64,000 nucleotides of DNA from Albifimbria verrucaria (Eukaryota; Ascomycota; Sordariomycetes; Hypocreales; Stachybotryaceae), in the NCBI GenBank assembly GCA_020081605.1, contig JAHREC010000011.1:2604001-2668000 (forward strand). Direction: 5' to 3'. Made by a program: the position numbers and the translations under genes. The notes beneath the pieces were generated by a model. That model did no database searches. It was not told the DNA's origin and saw only the letters and a list, made by a program, of their open reading frames with translations. This document shows positions 24,655 to 36,099 of this stretch, one piece after another. Position 1 is the stretch's first letter, and the number at the start of each line of letters is the position of its first letter.

Positions 24655-24780
24655 TAACAAACAGTTAAAAATGTGAGAGATTTTAAATAGCGAACGGTTA
24701 AGAAAGCGAGAAATTTAGAATAATAAACGGTTAGAAATATGAGAAACTTCGAATAATCAGTTAATAAAGCAAGAAGATAA
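24655..24780 (+). repeat. degenerate short tandem repeat, unit about 34 nt
   Basis: Three to four imperfect copies of a unit built on aacggttaagaaagcgagaaa with an AT-rich tail occur in succession. Differences are mainly transitions. It lies between the BBE gene and the peroxiredoxin-like gene with no open frame. Confidence 0.6.
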
Positions 24781-25254
24781 TGTATAGTTCTCAAGTCTCC
24801 CTTTTAATAAGACCCTTCTTGCCAAAAGAAATTGTGAGGTAGGCGAGACATTTGTCCTCATACTCTATTACACAGCATGGGCTGGGCAATCTCCTTGTTC
24901 AAACCCATGATGGTTCGTATGAAGTGTTTGCAATGTGATCGGTTGCCCGAATCATCATTGTTAGTACAGTAGTCTCTGGTCCAATAGTTGTCTTGCAATA
25001 TTGCATGCTCGGGGATTAGCAGATTATGATGGGAACCAAAGTCATAGTATGATAGGACTCTTATGCCCGATACTGATGATGGAAGGTCTTTAATCATAGT
25101 ATTGAGAGGGAACACTAAGCACTTGAACCCGAGAGGATTTTGGCAGTTTCAGGGGCCAATATTACAGCTATTGTCATGAATCCAGTCTGATACCTTGCTC
25201 CTAAAACGCTAAAACTAAAGAATAAACATACTCGTCGAGAGTAGGTAATCCGCA

Positions 25255-25950
25255 TCAGGTCTTAAGTGGATAAGTCACACCCAGCGCCTCGACACCAGCC
25301 CTTAGATCAGGCAAAGCGTCCGCCGTTTCCCCGACATGCAACCATCGCACAACGCCCTGGCCATCGACCGCAAATGCGCCGCTCAGCTGCCAACGGCTAC
25401 CGCTTTCCGTGGGGCGGTTCCAAACACCCTCGTTGACAGCCACGCGGATGGCGGAGAGAAACACGCGAGGGCTGAGAATATGCCAGGTGCTGGAGAGTCC
25501 AAGACCCCATTGTGCATAGACATCGCGCTCCTCGTCAACAACGACGTCGACGCCCCAGGTGCCGCCAACCTGAGGAATCCAGCGCTCTGTGGCAGAGGCG
25601 GAGGAGTGCGAGACAGCAACGAAGTGAATGTCATCGGAGAGCTCGTTGGACAGAGCTGTTAATTGCTTGAATGATATCTCTGCGACTGTAACGGCGAAGA
25701 GAAAAGGTCAATACTTAGAGGTTGTTACATCTGATGACTTAGTCGACTTACAAGGGCATCCGCAATGGCGGAGGAAGAGAATAATGGTTGGCCGTCCCTT
25801 GGGGTCTGGTATAGTGATCTTAGATGATGATGGAGCTGGCGAACCGACAGTAGGCAGCGGCGCAACATCTTTCTGCTGAGGCGTCTTGAAAGACTCCATC
25901 TCCTGCCAGAAGCCTGAGGAGGGAGGCGCTGCGGTAGCGCTTTGTGCCAT
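25255..25950 (-). CDS. peroxiredoxin-like / AhpC-TSA-related thioredoxin-fold protein
   Basis: Two exons. The ATG at 25950 starts MAQSATAAPPSSGFWQEM. Exon 1 ends in the thioredoxin-fold strand PTIILFLRHCGCP. An intron of about 60 nt (gtaagt to ttacag, about 25745-25687) splices in frame to FAEISFKQLTALS, giving the RHCGCPFAE active-site segment. Exon 2 continues with DDIHFVAVSHSSASATERW, VVVDEERDVYAQWGLG and LSGAFAVDGQGVVRWLHVG, the final strand of redoxin folds. Length is about 210 residues. The Cys residues of CGCP are the likely redox centre. Family members reduce peroxides or act as thiol oxidoreductases. No frameshift is needed. It is divergent from the DML1 gene, with about 530 nt between starts. 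Confidence 0.8.
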
Positions 25951-26479
25951 GTTGACTTGGTTTGGTCACGACTAGCGATGAGAAGAAGTGGAACACGTGT
26001 GACTTGGTCTTGAAGTTGTTGACTTTCGAAGTAGCTAAAGCCTATAGTCTTAAGTGGAATTATGGGTTCGCCAAGTGAGGATCGTGTTACAGCGTGAGGT
26101 GGCCTGTCGTGTGAGACAAACGCCGGGTTATGACGCTGGCTGAACAGGGTAAGTTGAACTAGACTCGAGGCTAGTGAATTGGCATTCCGTCATCTGGACC
26201 CCTCCATCGAAGGAAGCAAAGCTACTCGCTTCGCTTCGCTGACTAACCCTGCCGCGGTCCCTGCAGCCTACCCTGCAGCTTCAAGGCTGCATTACTTTCT
26301 GATAGCATCCACATCCACAAGCTGCTTCAGAGAGAAAATCATTTCATCAGCTTGCTGCATTTCTTATGAGCTGATCTGGAGGCACTTTTTGTAAGTTCCA
26401 GGCGATTTGATTTCATGTATTTGGCTAACACTCTATACTTAGCGTCGTCTGTATTTGCTGCACATTCCCACACCACGTT

Positions 26480-28131
26480 ATGCGTGAGATTGTCACTCTA
26501 CAGCTGGGGCAGCTCAGCAATTATGTTGCTACACATTTCTGGAACGCGCAGGTATACCCAGCTCACCACACTTTTCAAAGCTGCACAAAGACCTGACTGG
26601 GAGTTATTAGGAGTCTTACTTTACCTACTCCGGCGAGGACCGCTCACCGGTTGACCATGACGTGCACTGGCGCCAGGGCATAGGCGCAGATGGATCTGAG
26701 ACCTTCCTCCCCAGGACCGTCGTCTACGACTTGAAAGGTGGTTTCGGCTCGTTGCGGAAGACCAACGCATTATATGATGATAGTGCGGAGGTGAAGCCCG
26801 GCGCTGTCTGGTGAGCGCCCCTCTCGGACTCTTCATCGGCGCCTCATGCTCATCGTCGCTGCAGGTCCGGCCCGTCCGCTGTTCACAAACAAGACCCCTC
26901 ACACCGAGCGCCTATCAGCAGAGCCTCGATGCCGGCTCGACACCCGCCCCGCTCACCAAGTCAACGGTCCGCTACTGGTCGGACTTCTCCCGTGTTTATT
27001 ACCATCCGCGGTCACTCGTGCAGCTGTACGACTACGAGCTGCATTCGTCTATTATGCCCTTTGAGCGATTCTCCATGGGCGCGGAGCTGTTCCGCTCGTT
27101 GGATCGGGAACATGACATTGTAGACCGCGACTGGCGCCCGTTCGTTGAGGAGTGCGATCACATGCAGGGCATGCAGGTATTCACCACTGCAGACGATGCT
27201 TGGGAGGCTTCGCAGCAGAGTATCTAGAGCTGCTGAGAGACGAGTACCCCAAGTCGTGCATTTGGGTGTGGGGTCTACAGGCACCAGTGCTCGACGCCGC
27301 GAGGGACAAACGCCAGCTGCGGCTTGTCAATACTGCCCAGAGCTTGAGCAGTCTCCGGGAGCAGGCGTCCATGGTGGTACCGTTGGCGTTTCCTGAAGAC
27401 AACATGCCATCAAGCGTGGCAGCGGACGCTAGATCGCCGTGGCACTCGTCTGCTCTGTTCGCTGCAGCAGCCGAGACCGCGTCGTTGCCGTCCCGACTAT
27501 TCTCTGGCTCCGGCCCCAGATGAGCTCCATGGCAGATATGGCCGAGACGCTCAACACGACTGGAAACCTGACAGTAGCAAATCTCAAGATGTCCGTCCAC
27601 ACAAAGAAGCCAATGCCGACGGCGATGCGCTGAACGTGGACTTTTCACAAATCGGTCGCATTAGGCTCAAGCCCACCAGCCGTGACCCCCGAGTTTTCGG
27701 AAGCATCACATTGTCCCGAGGCCCGAAGACCGCCTCACCCGAAAATGATGACGAGTCAGATGAGAATTCCAAGCGACCCATTATTGGAAACACCGTGACC
27801 CGAAGGTATGCCGCCCCTGCCTATGACTATTTGCACTTCCCCACAATGTCTCTAACTCTTCTGGCAGATACGAGTCCAATCTCAACTTTCCCTTCTGGAC
27901 AGCTACCCTCGCATATACCCCGACGCGCCAGAGAAGGACAGCGTTGGGCTTCAAACGACCATCTCCACTGACGATACTATCGCAGAGCGGGTCAAGGCCA
28001 TGCGCGCACAGGTCGCCTGGTCCGTCGGCGTCGATGAGCGCGAGGCCCTGGCCAACGATCTGTCCGAACTGGCTGAAGCTTATGTGGATGACTGGTACAG
28101 TGGCAGCGATGAGGATGATGACGATCTGTGA
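26480..28131 (+). CDS. DML1: DML1/Misato-like mitochondrial inheritance protein, with several frameshifts
   Basis: The ATG at 26480 starts [20 protein letters not shown], the Misato segment II opening with its tubulin-like nucleotide-binding strand. An intron follows GlnAlaAsn... at about 26541. The next exon has [19 protein letters not shown] and [16 protein letters not shown] second intron (about 26810-26868) splits a Trp codon. The third exon contains [20 protein letters not shown] and [11 protein letters not shown]. The tail ends [20 protein letters not shown]1 is needed for mitochondrial DNA partitioning and is essential in budding yeast. Frame changes occur near 27208 (a GGG run where GGGG would give AWGGFAAEY), 27520, 27610 and 27895. 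Four one-base breaks in a conserved gene argue for consensus errors. It is convergent with the poly(A) polymerase gene. Confidence 0.87.
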
Positions 28132-29022
28132 AGATGCACTCTGCAACACGCTACCTGAGCATTTCGTATGGTTGGTCACTGGAAGCTTGTGATGCTAATC
28201 CATGGCCACGGACCGGCACTCTGTCGAGAACAAGATATACCAACAAGTCGATCACCACACGGAACACAAACGGCTACGCCAACAAGGCATTCCCAGTTTG
28301 GGCGGAAAAAGCACCATTTGTATTTTCAAGTAGCAAAATTCTCTGGTGTCTATCGTACAAAACCAAGACAGCCGCTATGCGCGGTGTAAATGTCTTTGAG
28401 AAATGAACACACCAAAGCGCAAGCATTATCTATGTAAAGAGCCTGCCAACCCAATCAGGAGGCAGTCGTCTGCCTCTGGCGACATGTGCAACTCACTTGC
28501 AGAAGCCAGTTTTTTCTGTAGCCCTGAGCAGCATTAGTAGAACAACCATCAACGCCCTGCTCACAAGGTAGACACGAATATATTTTCACACAAGCCCCTC
28601 CTATGTCTGCTGTAGCCGAGACAGCAATGAGGGGGCCGTATTTGGGTTCAGTAATTTTTGAAGTTTTTTTGTTCAGGTTTTGTCGGTGATGTGTTGCGTA
28701 GATGTAAGCCAGGCTTGGGCAACGAAGCAAATATGCACATCAACTTTCTGCTTGTCAGCCAAAGACGTCAGGTTTGGGGGCTTCAGTCAGGTTCAAGCCA
28801 TGTCCTAAGACATTTCGCACCAGTAGATGGCGATGGCCAGGCAATATACCGGCCGCCTCTTCTGTTCTCTTCTTCCTTGGCCCGAATCCCTCGGGCCATA
28901 CCGTAGGTGAAGCTCCGATTATCCAGCAGCAGCCACAGAGGCTTGCTGTCGCTTTGCTGGGGTGGTTCGTCCTGTTTACCTATCAGTTTACTCTCTGCAT
29001 TACGCCGGAAAGAACCACAGCA

Positions 29023-31018
29023 TCACGCTCTCCGATTGAACGGCGCCGGGCGACGAATCTCCATTACCTCGGAAGGTCCTCTCTTCTTGCCATTGAGCGC
29101 GCCCTTAGCTGCGCCCGACTTCTTCTGGGGCTTCTTCTCGCCGGGTTCGAACACGTCGTCGGGCAGATTGATGCTTAACGCAGGCTGTTAGCGATTGCCG
29201 TATAAGCTGACCAGGGCGGACTCACTTTCGGACGTGCTGTACACCAATTGACACCAGAGGCTGCAGCTCGTCTTGGTACTTTTGCCATGAGGTACACAAG
29301 CTCTTGAATTCGTCGACTTGATATGAAAGGTCTAAGGACTTTGGACCTATTCGGGACAGGTGAGTATTGAATCAAGGGCAAGGGCAGTCTGGGGTTCCTC
29401 TCGGTCTAGGCAACGGAAATAGCACATGGGAAGTGGCATAAAGAGGGCGCTGTAGCGAAACAGCTTGTTGATATGGGTCGAGGCGTGAACTTACCGTCTC
29501 CGAGCTCAAGACCGATGTAATGGGTGGTGGTATATACATCCATCGGCCATGATTCGGCAGCTTCGTTTTGTCCATCGGACTCTTCTTTGACGGTTGATTC
29601 GTCTTTGCCGTTAGTCGTTGCCTCTTCTTGTGCATCGGTGTCCCGAATCAAGAAGTCAAGGCTGCCTTCTTGAACCTGCTCAACCTCGTTCGCGTCTTTG
29701 CAGCGGTGGCGGCGCTCGTAGCCTTTGTTGAAAGCATGCGCCAATGCTATCGAAGGATGCTGTTCCAGTTTCTGAACGAGCATTCGAACCTTGGACTCGA
29801 CGTAGCCAGACCAAATCTTGTGCGCCTCCTTGGTTTTGCTCGCAGAGATGACAGAGATGTAATACTTGTATCCAGCTGTGAAGAATGTATGTTTGACAAA
29901 CAGGTCGCTCCAAGGTCGCTTGCCTACCATGATGCTCTCCGAAATCTCTAGAGCACGCTGTAATTCCCGGTTGATGATGGTCATGGAAGACCTCGTAATG
30001 TTGAATGTAGCGCACATGGAAGGGTATGCCGGGGTGATGACAGGCATGAGGTGAAAGGAATCACCTTTGTAGACCTTGGGGTTCCAGACACGGACAGGTA
30101 GGGGACCACTCTCGATGGGCTTGAGCAAGACAGGCTGAGGCCAACGCCATTGGCTAATGATGAGGAAGAACTTGTTCACAATCACGGATGTGGCAGCCTT
30201 CGGGTACAGCTGGCACACTCGCGCGACCAGCATGGCCCATGCCACACCTCCCGGGAAACCCATGATGTTGGCATACACGGCGCGGCGCTGGGCCCACAGC
30301 TTGATAGCGCGTAGCGCAAGCTTGAAAGTGCTCTGCTCTGGTACTAGCGCAAGGATTTCGTCCGTGACTCGGGTACCGTTGAGGAACGCAGCTCGGCTTC
30401 ATCGAGACCACGCAGCAAGCCAGAGTCCTTGAGGTCCTGGAAATCGGGCGCCAGCTGTTTCTGAATAATTCTCGAGAAGATCAAATCGATACTGATGCCG
30501 GAATATTCAAACTTGATGATGGGGACGAAAGCATCCGTCACGACAGCCAAGTCAGTTATAGCGCCCTTGGGTGCCATGGACACCAACAGGTCGGGGAAGT
30601 GCTTGAAGTAGTCATCTCGAGTTACGTATTTCAGGGCGACGATTAGGGTATCGATATCGGAACCGGGGCCGAAAACGCCAAGTCGGAAACTACCGTAGGT
30701 GAAGACTTTACCGCGAGCATTTTTGATGAGCATGTCGTTCTTGGGCTCCTTCTCCTGGGCGACTCGGCGGACGAATTCATCGCAGATGACCTGAAGCGAC
30801 TCGAGGACCTTGTATCTGGTGGGCAAACGAGATGGGTTAGCGGGAAGTGTTTATGCCTTTGCCAGTACCGGCTCACCTTTTTGCGTGTCAGAAGGACTCT
30901 CAAAAGTCTTCTGACGCTTGAGCTCCTCGATAAGAGCATCACTCGCACGCTTCTCGGCCTCGGTGGGGAGCTGGACGGAGATGGGCGGCGTGACGCCGTA
31001 GACTTGGTCGGAGGACAT
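29023..31018 (-). CDS. PAP1: nuclear poly(A) polymerase, one frameshift
   Basis: The ATG at 31018 starts MSSDQVYGVTPPISVQLPTE. After an intron of about 55 nt (about 30875-30822) comes the nucleotidyltransferase core: TYGSFRLGVFGPGSDIDTL with the GS motif and the first two catalytic Asp residues, and FEYSGISIDLIFSRI with the third. The central domain has IKLWAQRRAVYANIMGFPGG and VWNPKVYKGDSFHLMPVITP. The C-terminal RNA-binding domain includes WSGYVESKVRMLVQKLE, and further small exons carry DEFKSLCTSWQKYQDELQPL and NINLPDDVFEPG before a Lys-rich tail. It adds poly(A) tails to pre-mRNA in the cleavage and polyadenylation complex. The frame breaks at about 30390: one missing C would restore LRSLNGTRVTDEI. 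The gene is expected to be essential, so this is probably an assembly error. It is divergent from the forkhead gene. Confidence 0.95.
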
Positions 31019-31439
31019 GATTTGGTCTTCTAGACAGCAAGTTTGCGGGATAGGATGCTATATTACGGCGACGTCTCGTTCGAGGACTTTCGTAGTTGCG
31101 AGATGAATTGGATGCGTCTCCGAGTAAAGACCGTGCCTCGTGCTGCGCCAACCGCCCAGCTACGGCGACCAAGGTGAACCGTGGTTTGACGACGGGCGAC
31201 GCACGACAAGGGGTGCTTGATTGGCGAGAAGTAGACAGCCAAGGTTGCGATAAAGGGAATTGATGGAGGACTTCAGATCACCATGGCTGCGGCCTTGTCG
31301 CAGGTGATCAACGTGATGTGGAAGGTAAATGCTAAGGTAAGGTCAGGTCAGTAAAGTGCTGTACCTGAGTGCCTGTTTCAAGAGCAAACAAAAAGGTGGA
31401 TCCCTGGTGCGGATAAGGATAAGGCTTGTTGACTTTTCC

Positions 31440-31547
31440 AGCGTGCATTGCATTGTATTGGACAGAGTACTATGGTAGGTGCAGAGTATTGTGCTGTGCT
31501 GTGCTCTACAGAGTACTGCCCTGTGCTATGCAGTACTATGCTAGCAG
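31440..31547 (+). repeat. low-complexity repeat of gtgct/cagagtact motifs in the PAP1-forkhead divergent promoter
   Basis: Within about 110 nt the motif cagagtact or a variant occurs four times and gtgct/gtgctatg repeats several times. It lies about 420 nt upstream of the poly(A) polymerase start and about 590 nt upstream of the forkhead start, so it sits in their shared intergenic region. Confidence 0.55.
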
Positions 31548-32133
31548 ATTCCAGCCGCTACGGCATGGATACAAGGCTGGAGCGCGTATATGTGGGGATG
31601 AGTGATGTATTTTCCAGGTTGTTTTTGCAACTTTTTTTTCTGGCTGGGGCCATCGATTGGTTTCAGCTGCAAGGGCCACAGTAGCACTTGGGAGGGAGAT
31701 ACTTGAGGGTACGCAAGCGGCGCACGATGCGGGGTACCGGAGTGTACTCTCGAGCCAAGCTCCGCGGAGAGCTGGCGCGTCGCGTCTGCAAAGCGACATG
31801 CAAGCACTTCCACCGCGGAACCTTTTGAGCCGCGGCCGTACCCCACAGCGCAGGAGGTCAGCATTACTGTACAGTGGAGCTGGAAACACTAAACGCGAAC
31901 ACGCGGTATCGAATCGAGTCCAACAGCGCCGCCTTCTTTTACGAACTTTGAGACACGGCATCACGCAACGCCAGATTTCAATTCCAGACGGTGCCCGCGA
32001 CGCATTATCTGCACCAAAGTCCCCTGCACCCGACCGGGCGTCTCGCACATATCGCGACGCTCTTATTGACACTCTTTCCCAAGCGCTCATCCTTGCTTGA
32101 CCTGCTCTGCAGCCACCCATCCAACCCACCACC

Positions 32134-34084
32134 ATGCCGCCTTCGGCCAAGAGAGCCGGCCGTGCCCGCCGCGACCCGCGCAAGGATGCGACGGCGACGC
32201 CCTCCTCGACGAGCGCGTTGCCCGACATCGACGACTCCTCCCCGAGCCGTCCGGCCAAGCGTCGCAAGAAGGGCCTCTCGCCTGACCGACCCGCGCCCGC
32301 CCTTCCCGAGCCTCACAATGCTGACGGCGACAACGACGAAGAAGAAGACGAGGAGCAGCCCTCGTCCCGCGCCACCGACGACGACGACCAGCTGGTCTCG
32401 CGCATCACCCAGCACCTCAAGGCCCAGCCCGTCCAGGCCAGCAAGGATCACGCCAATGCCATACACGAGGCCAATGGTGACGGCGTTCAGGCCTTCGCCA
32501 AGATTGCTGCCCACGACTGGACCTTCTACATCACCAAGCTCTCCGTTAATATTGGTAGAGCTCCTGAGGCGTCTCATGCTGAGACGGGCGAGCAGGACCA
32601 TGTTCACATTGACCTCGGCCCCAGCAAGATGGTTTCGCGCGAGCACGCGTTCATCTCCTTTGATTCCAAGGAGGAGAGGTGGTTCCTCCACGTTAAGGGC
32701 CGCAACGGTGCCAAAATCGATGGACAGCCCTTGAAATCTGGCCTGTCCCGCGCCCTGACCAGCGGAGAGGTTATCGAGATTGGCAACGTGGAGATGATGT
32801 TCGTCCTCCCTTCTGAAATCAGCTCTCTCCATGTGCACTCCACCTTCCTCCAACGATGTGGTCTCACAGCCGCCGAAACGGCTCAAGGCCGCTCAACTCG
32901 TCGCCAACCACTTATTGCACCAGCTCCTCCAGACTACAAGCGCCCGGGAACGCCCCTCCCTCTTCATCTCAAGCTGCTGCTCCGCCATGCCTCTCAAGTC
33001 GCCTGCTGTAGTCATGGGCGCCAACAGCGGGGTTGATCTTAGCCATGACGACAACCAACACATCAAGCCACAGTACAGCTATGCACAGATGATTACCCAG
33101 GCCATTCTCAATGCGCCTGATGGAAAGCTGAACCTCAACGGAATCTACACTTTCATCATGAACAGTTACTCGTACTACCGTCATCAACAAGCAGCCGGTT
33201 GGCAGGTAAGCCGCTCCCCTGCATATAAATACTTTTGTTTTGGTTTTAACATTGTACCGTTGCAGAACTCTATTCGTCACAATCTGTCTTTAAACAAGGC
33301 CTTCGACAAGGTTGCGAGGTCAACAGACGAGCCTGGAAAGGGTATGAAATGGCAAATTGTGACAGAGGCCAAGGAAGAAATGATTCGAAATGCTTATCGA
33401 ATCGGCCGCGGTGGTCATCGTGGATCTTCAGCCCCTTCTTCACCTAACCAGCTCAACTACATCACCCAAGGCCCGAAAGATATGGCTTCTAGGGATCCTC
33501 CGTCGACTGCCCGAAAGCGACGAGTGGTTTCACCACAAGCATCCCCTACTCCTCGCACCTCTCAGTCTCTGGCTCAATCGACACCCATCCGACAAATCTC
33601 TTCTGATCGGCAGACTGGGCGAAGTGCTACCTTGACGGTTGATGGAAGCCCACTGCCGCGCCCTCGCAGGTCAAACCCTTCCGACTCTTCGTTTTCTGGT
33701 TATCAACCACAGTCACCGACCTTGACCTCGTCGTACCTCCAAGATGAAGGAGGTTCATTTGTCACCCCGGCACCGCCAAGGTGCACCCCAAACTTGCGCC
33801 CCTAGCACTGCTCAACGGCCTAGTCAGCACATGCCCACTAGTTCCCCTGCCCCATTTTGGAAGTATGCAGATATCAGGAGCACTCCTTGAGGCCATCGAC
33901 GCGATACACATATGAAGCCAGCCCATTGAAGTCAACAGGAGTGCTATTGCAGAGTAGCAGCCCACCAGCCGCCAACAAGTCTCCACCAAGCAGCCCCTCT
34001 CGACCTCAAAAACAAGAGTTGCGTGAGGACCCGGAGCCAGACCCCGTAGAAGGCGAGGAAGAGGGTTTTGATTTGACCAAGTAA
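32134..34084 (+). CDS. FKH2: FHA-forkhead transcription factor (Fkh1/Fkh2 type), with three frameshifts
   Basis: The ATG at 32134 lies in a strong CACCATGCC context. A basic/acidic low-complexity N-terminus (residues 1-95) precedes an FHA domain at about residues 115-225: WTFYITKLSVNIGRAPE, SREHAFISFD and KGRNGAKIDGQPL, the phosphothreonine-binding loops. The forkhead (winged-helix) domain follows: YSYAQMITQAILNAPDGKL, then a 60-nt intron at 33206-33265 splitting GWQ from NSIRHNLSLNKAFDKVARS, the DNA-recognition helix. The tail is Ser/Pro-rich and ends GEEEGFDLTK. Such factors drive G2/M cell-cycle genes and development. The frame changes near 32955 (CCCC/TCCC tract), 33800 and 33890, each by one base. 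Gene identity is clear despite these breaks. The symbol follows the yeast family member and orthology to Fkh1 versus Fkh2 is not resolved. Confidence 0.93.
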
Positions 34085-34799
34085 GCAATGTCCGCTCTAA
34101 CTATGCATGTACAACCAGCTAATGCATCATACAGGGGTTTCCAAAGCATTGGTACTTACCACGCGCCTGTGGGAAGGGAGTCCCTGTCGCGAGTGCCCTG
34201 AAGGGCCACATGTAGAATTATGCGTAGCTGATGCGCGGTGTCCGGCAACAAACCGCAATTGTTTTTTATCGCTCACCCACTGCCTGAACCAACGTGGCAT
34301 AGGCCACTAGTTGAAGGAAAAGCGTTTGATTTGGGGACCTTGATAAGATGAATCATGATTATAGGAAGATCTCAATGAAATTTCCGTGCTTTTATGTTCC
34401 TACCACGTTGGATATTGATGTGATGTGATTACTCGAAACGCCACACCAGGAAAATTCCCCTTTCGTCACAGATAATAACTACTTAAGCACAATCCTATTA
34501 CCCCTTGTATTTGCCAGCCCCTATCTTTGTCTTGTTTTGGAAGGATACGTTGGTGTGTTGATTCACGTCCTTTTCTCGGTGGGGCAGTGCATGGGTATAC
34601 GGTCTCTTTAAAAGGTGTCGCAGTAGAATCGAGGATTCCATAAGCCCCTATCCAACGCTCCGTACCTACGTTAACACCGAATAAGACCAAAGCACTGCTT
34701 CTGTTACAAACATGGTAAAGAAATTTGATAGAGCCAAAGTCACTCGTCAAGTTCTGAATCAAAATCGAATCTGGTTCGATTCAGACAAGCCTTGTCAAT

Positions 34800-35931
34800 A
34801 TGACGAGGGCTGACGAGGACATTGCATATACTATATCTGGGGGTAGGGATTGGAAAGTATACAATCCGAATCGGAAAACTGGACCGAATGCCACTGTTAG
34901 CCATGTAAAGGCGGTCCAGTCTGAGGTTAGCAGGTTGGATGTGGGTGCAGCCGAGAATGAGTGGGATGACCTTTTCTATGCTGTCTTCTTTAAGCCTTTG
35001 CACGATGCATGGCAACCCAAACTTGAAGATTCACGAGCGTAAGTTCATAAACCACTGCGGGTACTATATGAAAACTGGGTTTGACGATTTCTCAGGATCG
35101 CACGCCAGAGATACCTTTACGATCAATTTGAGTGGTGGGAATTACGATAATCTTTTGTATTCAAAGCTGATTTAAAACAGCCACGGGGATAAGCTTTGGA
35201 CTCTTTTCAAGAAGGATTTCCGTGTTGAAGATCGATTGGGATCGATTGGGACTCACTGCACCAAAGCCGGACAGATTTTTCTCGTTTGCTATGCACAATA
35301 CTGAGTCTAAATACAAGAACAGCAAGGAAAATGATCGGTGGAGGTGGGAGGGTACACCAAAATTAGTAGAGAACTTCTCGCTAACCATTCTTGAGGAGCT
35401 ATGGGATGAGGGCAGAGGTCTACAATACCGCCCATTCCGACCATCGAAATCTGGGACTGACTCCTATCGCCCCGAAGGCCTTCAATGCTTTCCCTGGCTT
35501 ATCGTTGAGCATAAAAGGACTCTGAAGAACCAAAGGAAAGAACCAAAATAGCGGAATTCTGCTATTGTCAGGCTGCCAACGCAGGTTCTGCTGCATTGAT
35601 GCTTTTACAGTCAGCTGCGACTTACGCAATGCCCAGACATGCTAGCCAAGAGGTGCCTCTAATCCCCGTCATTACCACAATAGGAAAGACGGTGAGAGTT
35701 TGGATTGCTTGGCATTCATCTGAAGCTATTAGTTCCGGCTCCAAAGACGAAGAAGCCAGTGACTTTGACTCAGAGAACGATCAGGATTATGTGGCTGAAG
35801 ATGGTACTGATTCTGAGGTTTGGAGCAAAGCTGGTTCCCAAGCTGTACCCAATAGAGGATTTGTAGCCCAAAAACTACTACTTATAAAGCTAAGAACATT
35901 GCAAACGCCGGAGCTCAGGGACACTATGTGA
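34800..35931 (+). CDS. hypothetical protein with a PD-(D/E)XK-nuclease-like E-x-K motif, frameshifted
   Basis: The first exon starts MTRADEDIAYTISGG and includes SEVSRLDVGAAENEWDDLFY. A GT/AG intron of about 55 nt (about 35040-35096) joins it to RQRYLYDQFEWWELR. The main body has FSFAMHNTESKYKNSKEN, GLQCFPWLIVEHKRTLKNQ, CYCQAANAGSAALMLLQ and VPLIPVITTIGKTVRVWIAW, then an acidic tail. The pattern of a hydrophobic strand ending in E-x-K, a Cys/Gln-rich helix and another strand resembles fungal restriction-nuclease-fold proteins of unknown role. Frame breaks occur near 35150-35220 and at about 35549 (AAAA where AAAAA would restore continuity). I cannot name the family with certainty. Confidence 0.5.
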
Positions 35932-36099
35932 GCTTGACTTGGCACATCGTCACTCCTCATGATGAGTGGCTGATATAACTTTTAGAACATGCAATATGTA
36001 TGGGAGGGGACATGACAGATGTTAAACCGGCGCAAAAATGCACACGCAGTCTGAATGACTAATACGAGCTGCGCTGGATATGTTCAAATTGTCACAGTT

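Noticed and set aside
26621..27648. Several long open frames on the minus strand and in other plus frames across DML1
   Set aside because: They overlap the conserved DML1 exons, lack recognisable domains and arise from GC-rich coding sequence.
31536..33280. Long minus-strand and alternative plus-strand frames across the forkhead gene, up to 293 codons
   Set aside because: The FHA and forkhead domains lie in other frames. The minus-strand frame is Gly/Val/Arg-rich, the expected antisense shadow of Ala/Asp/Pro-rich coding sequence.
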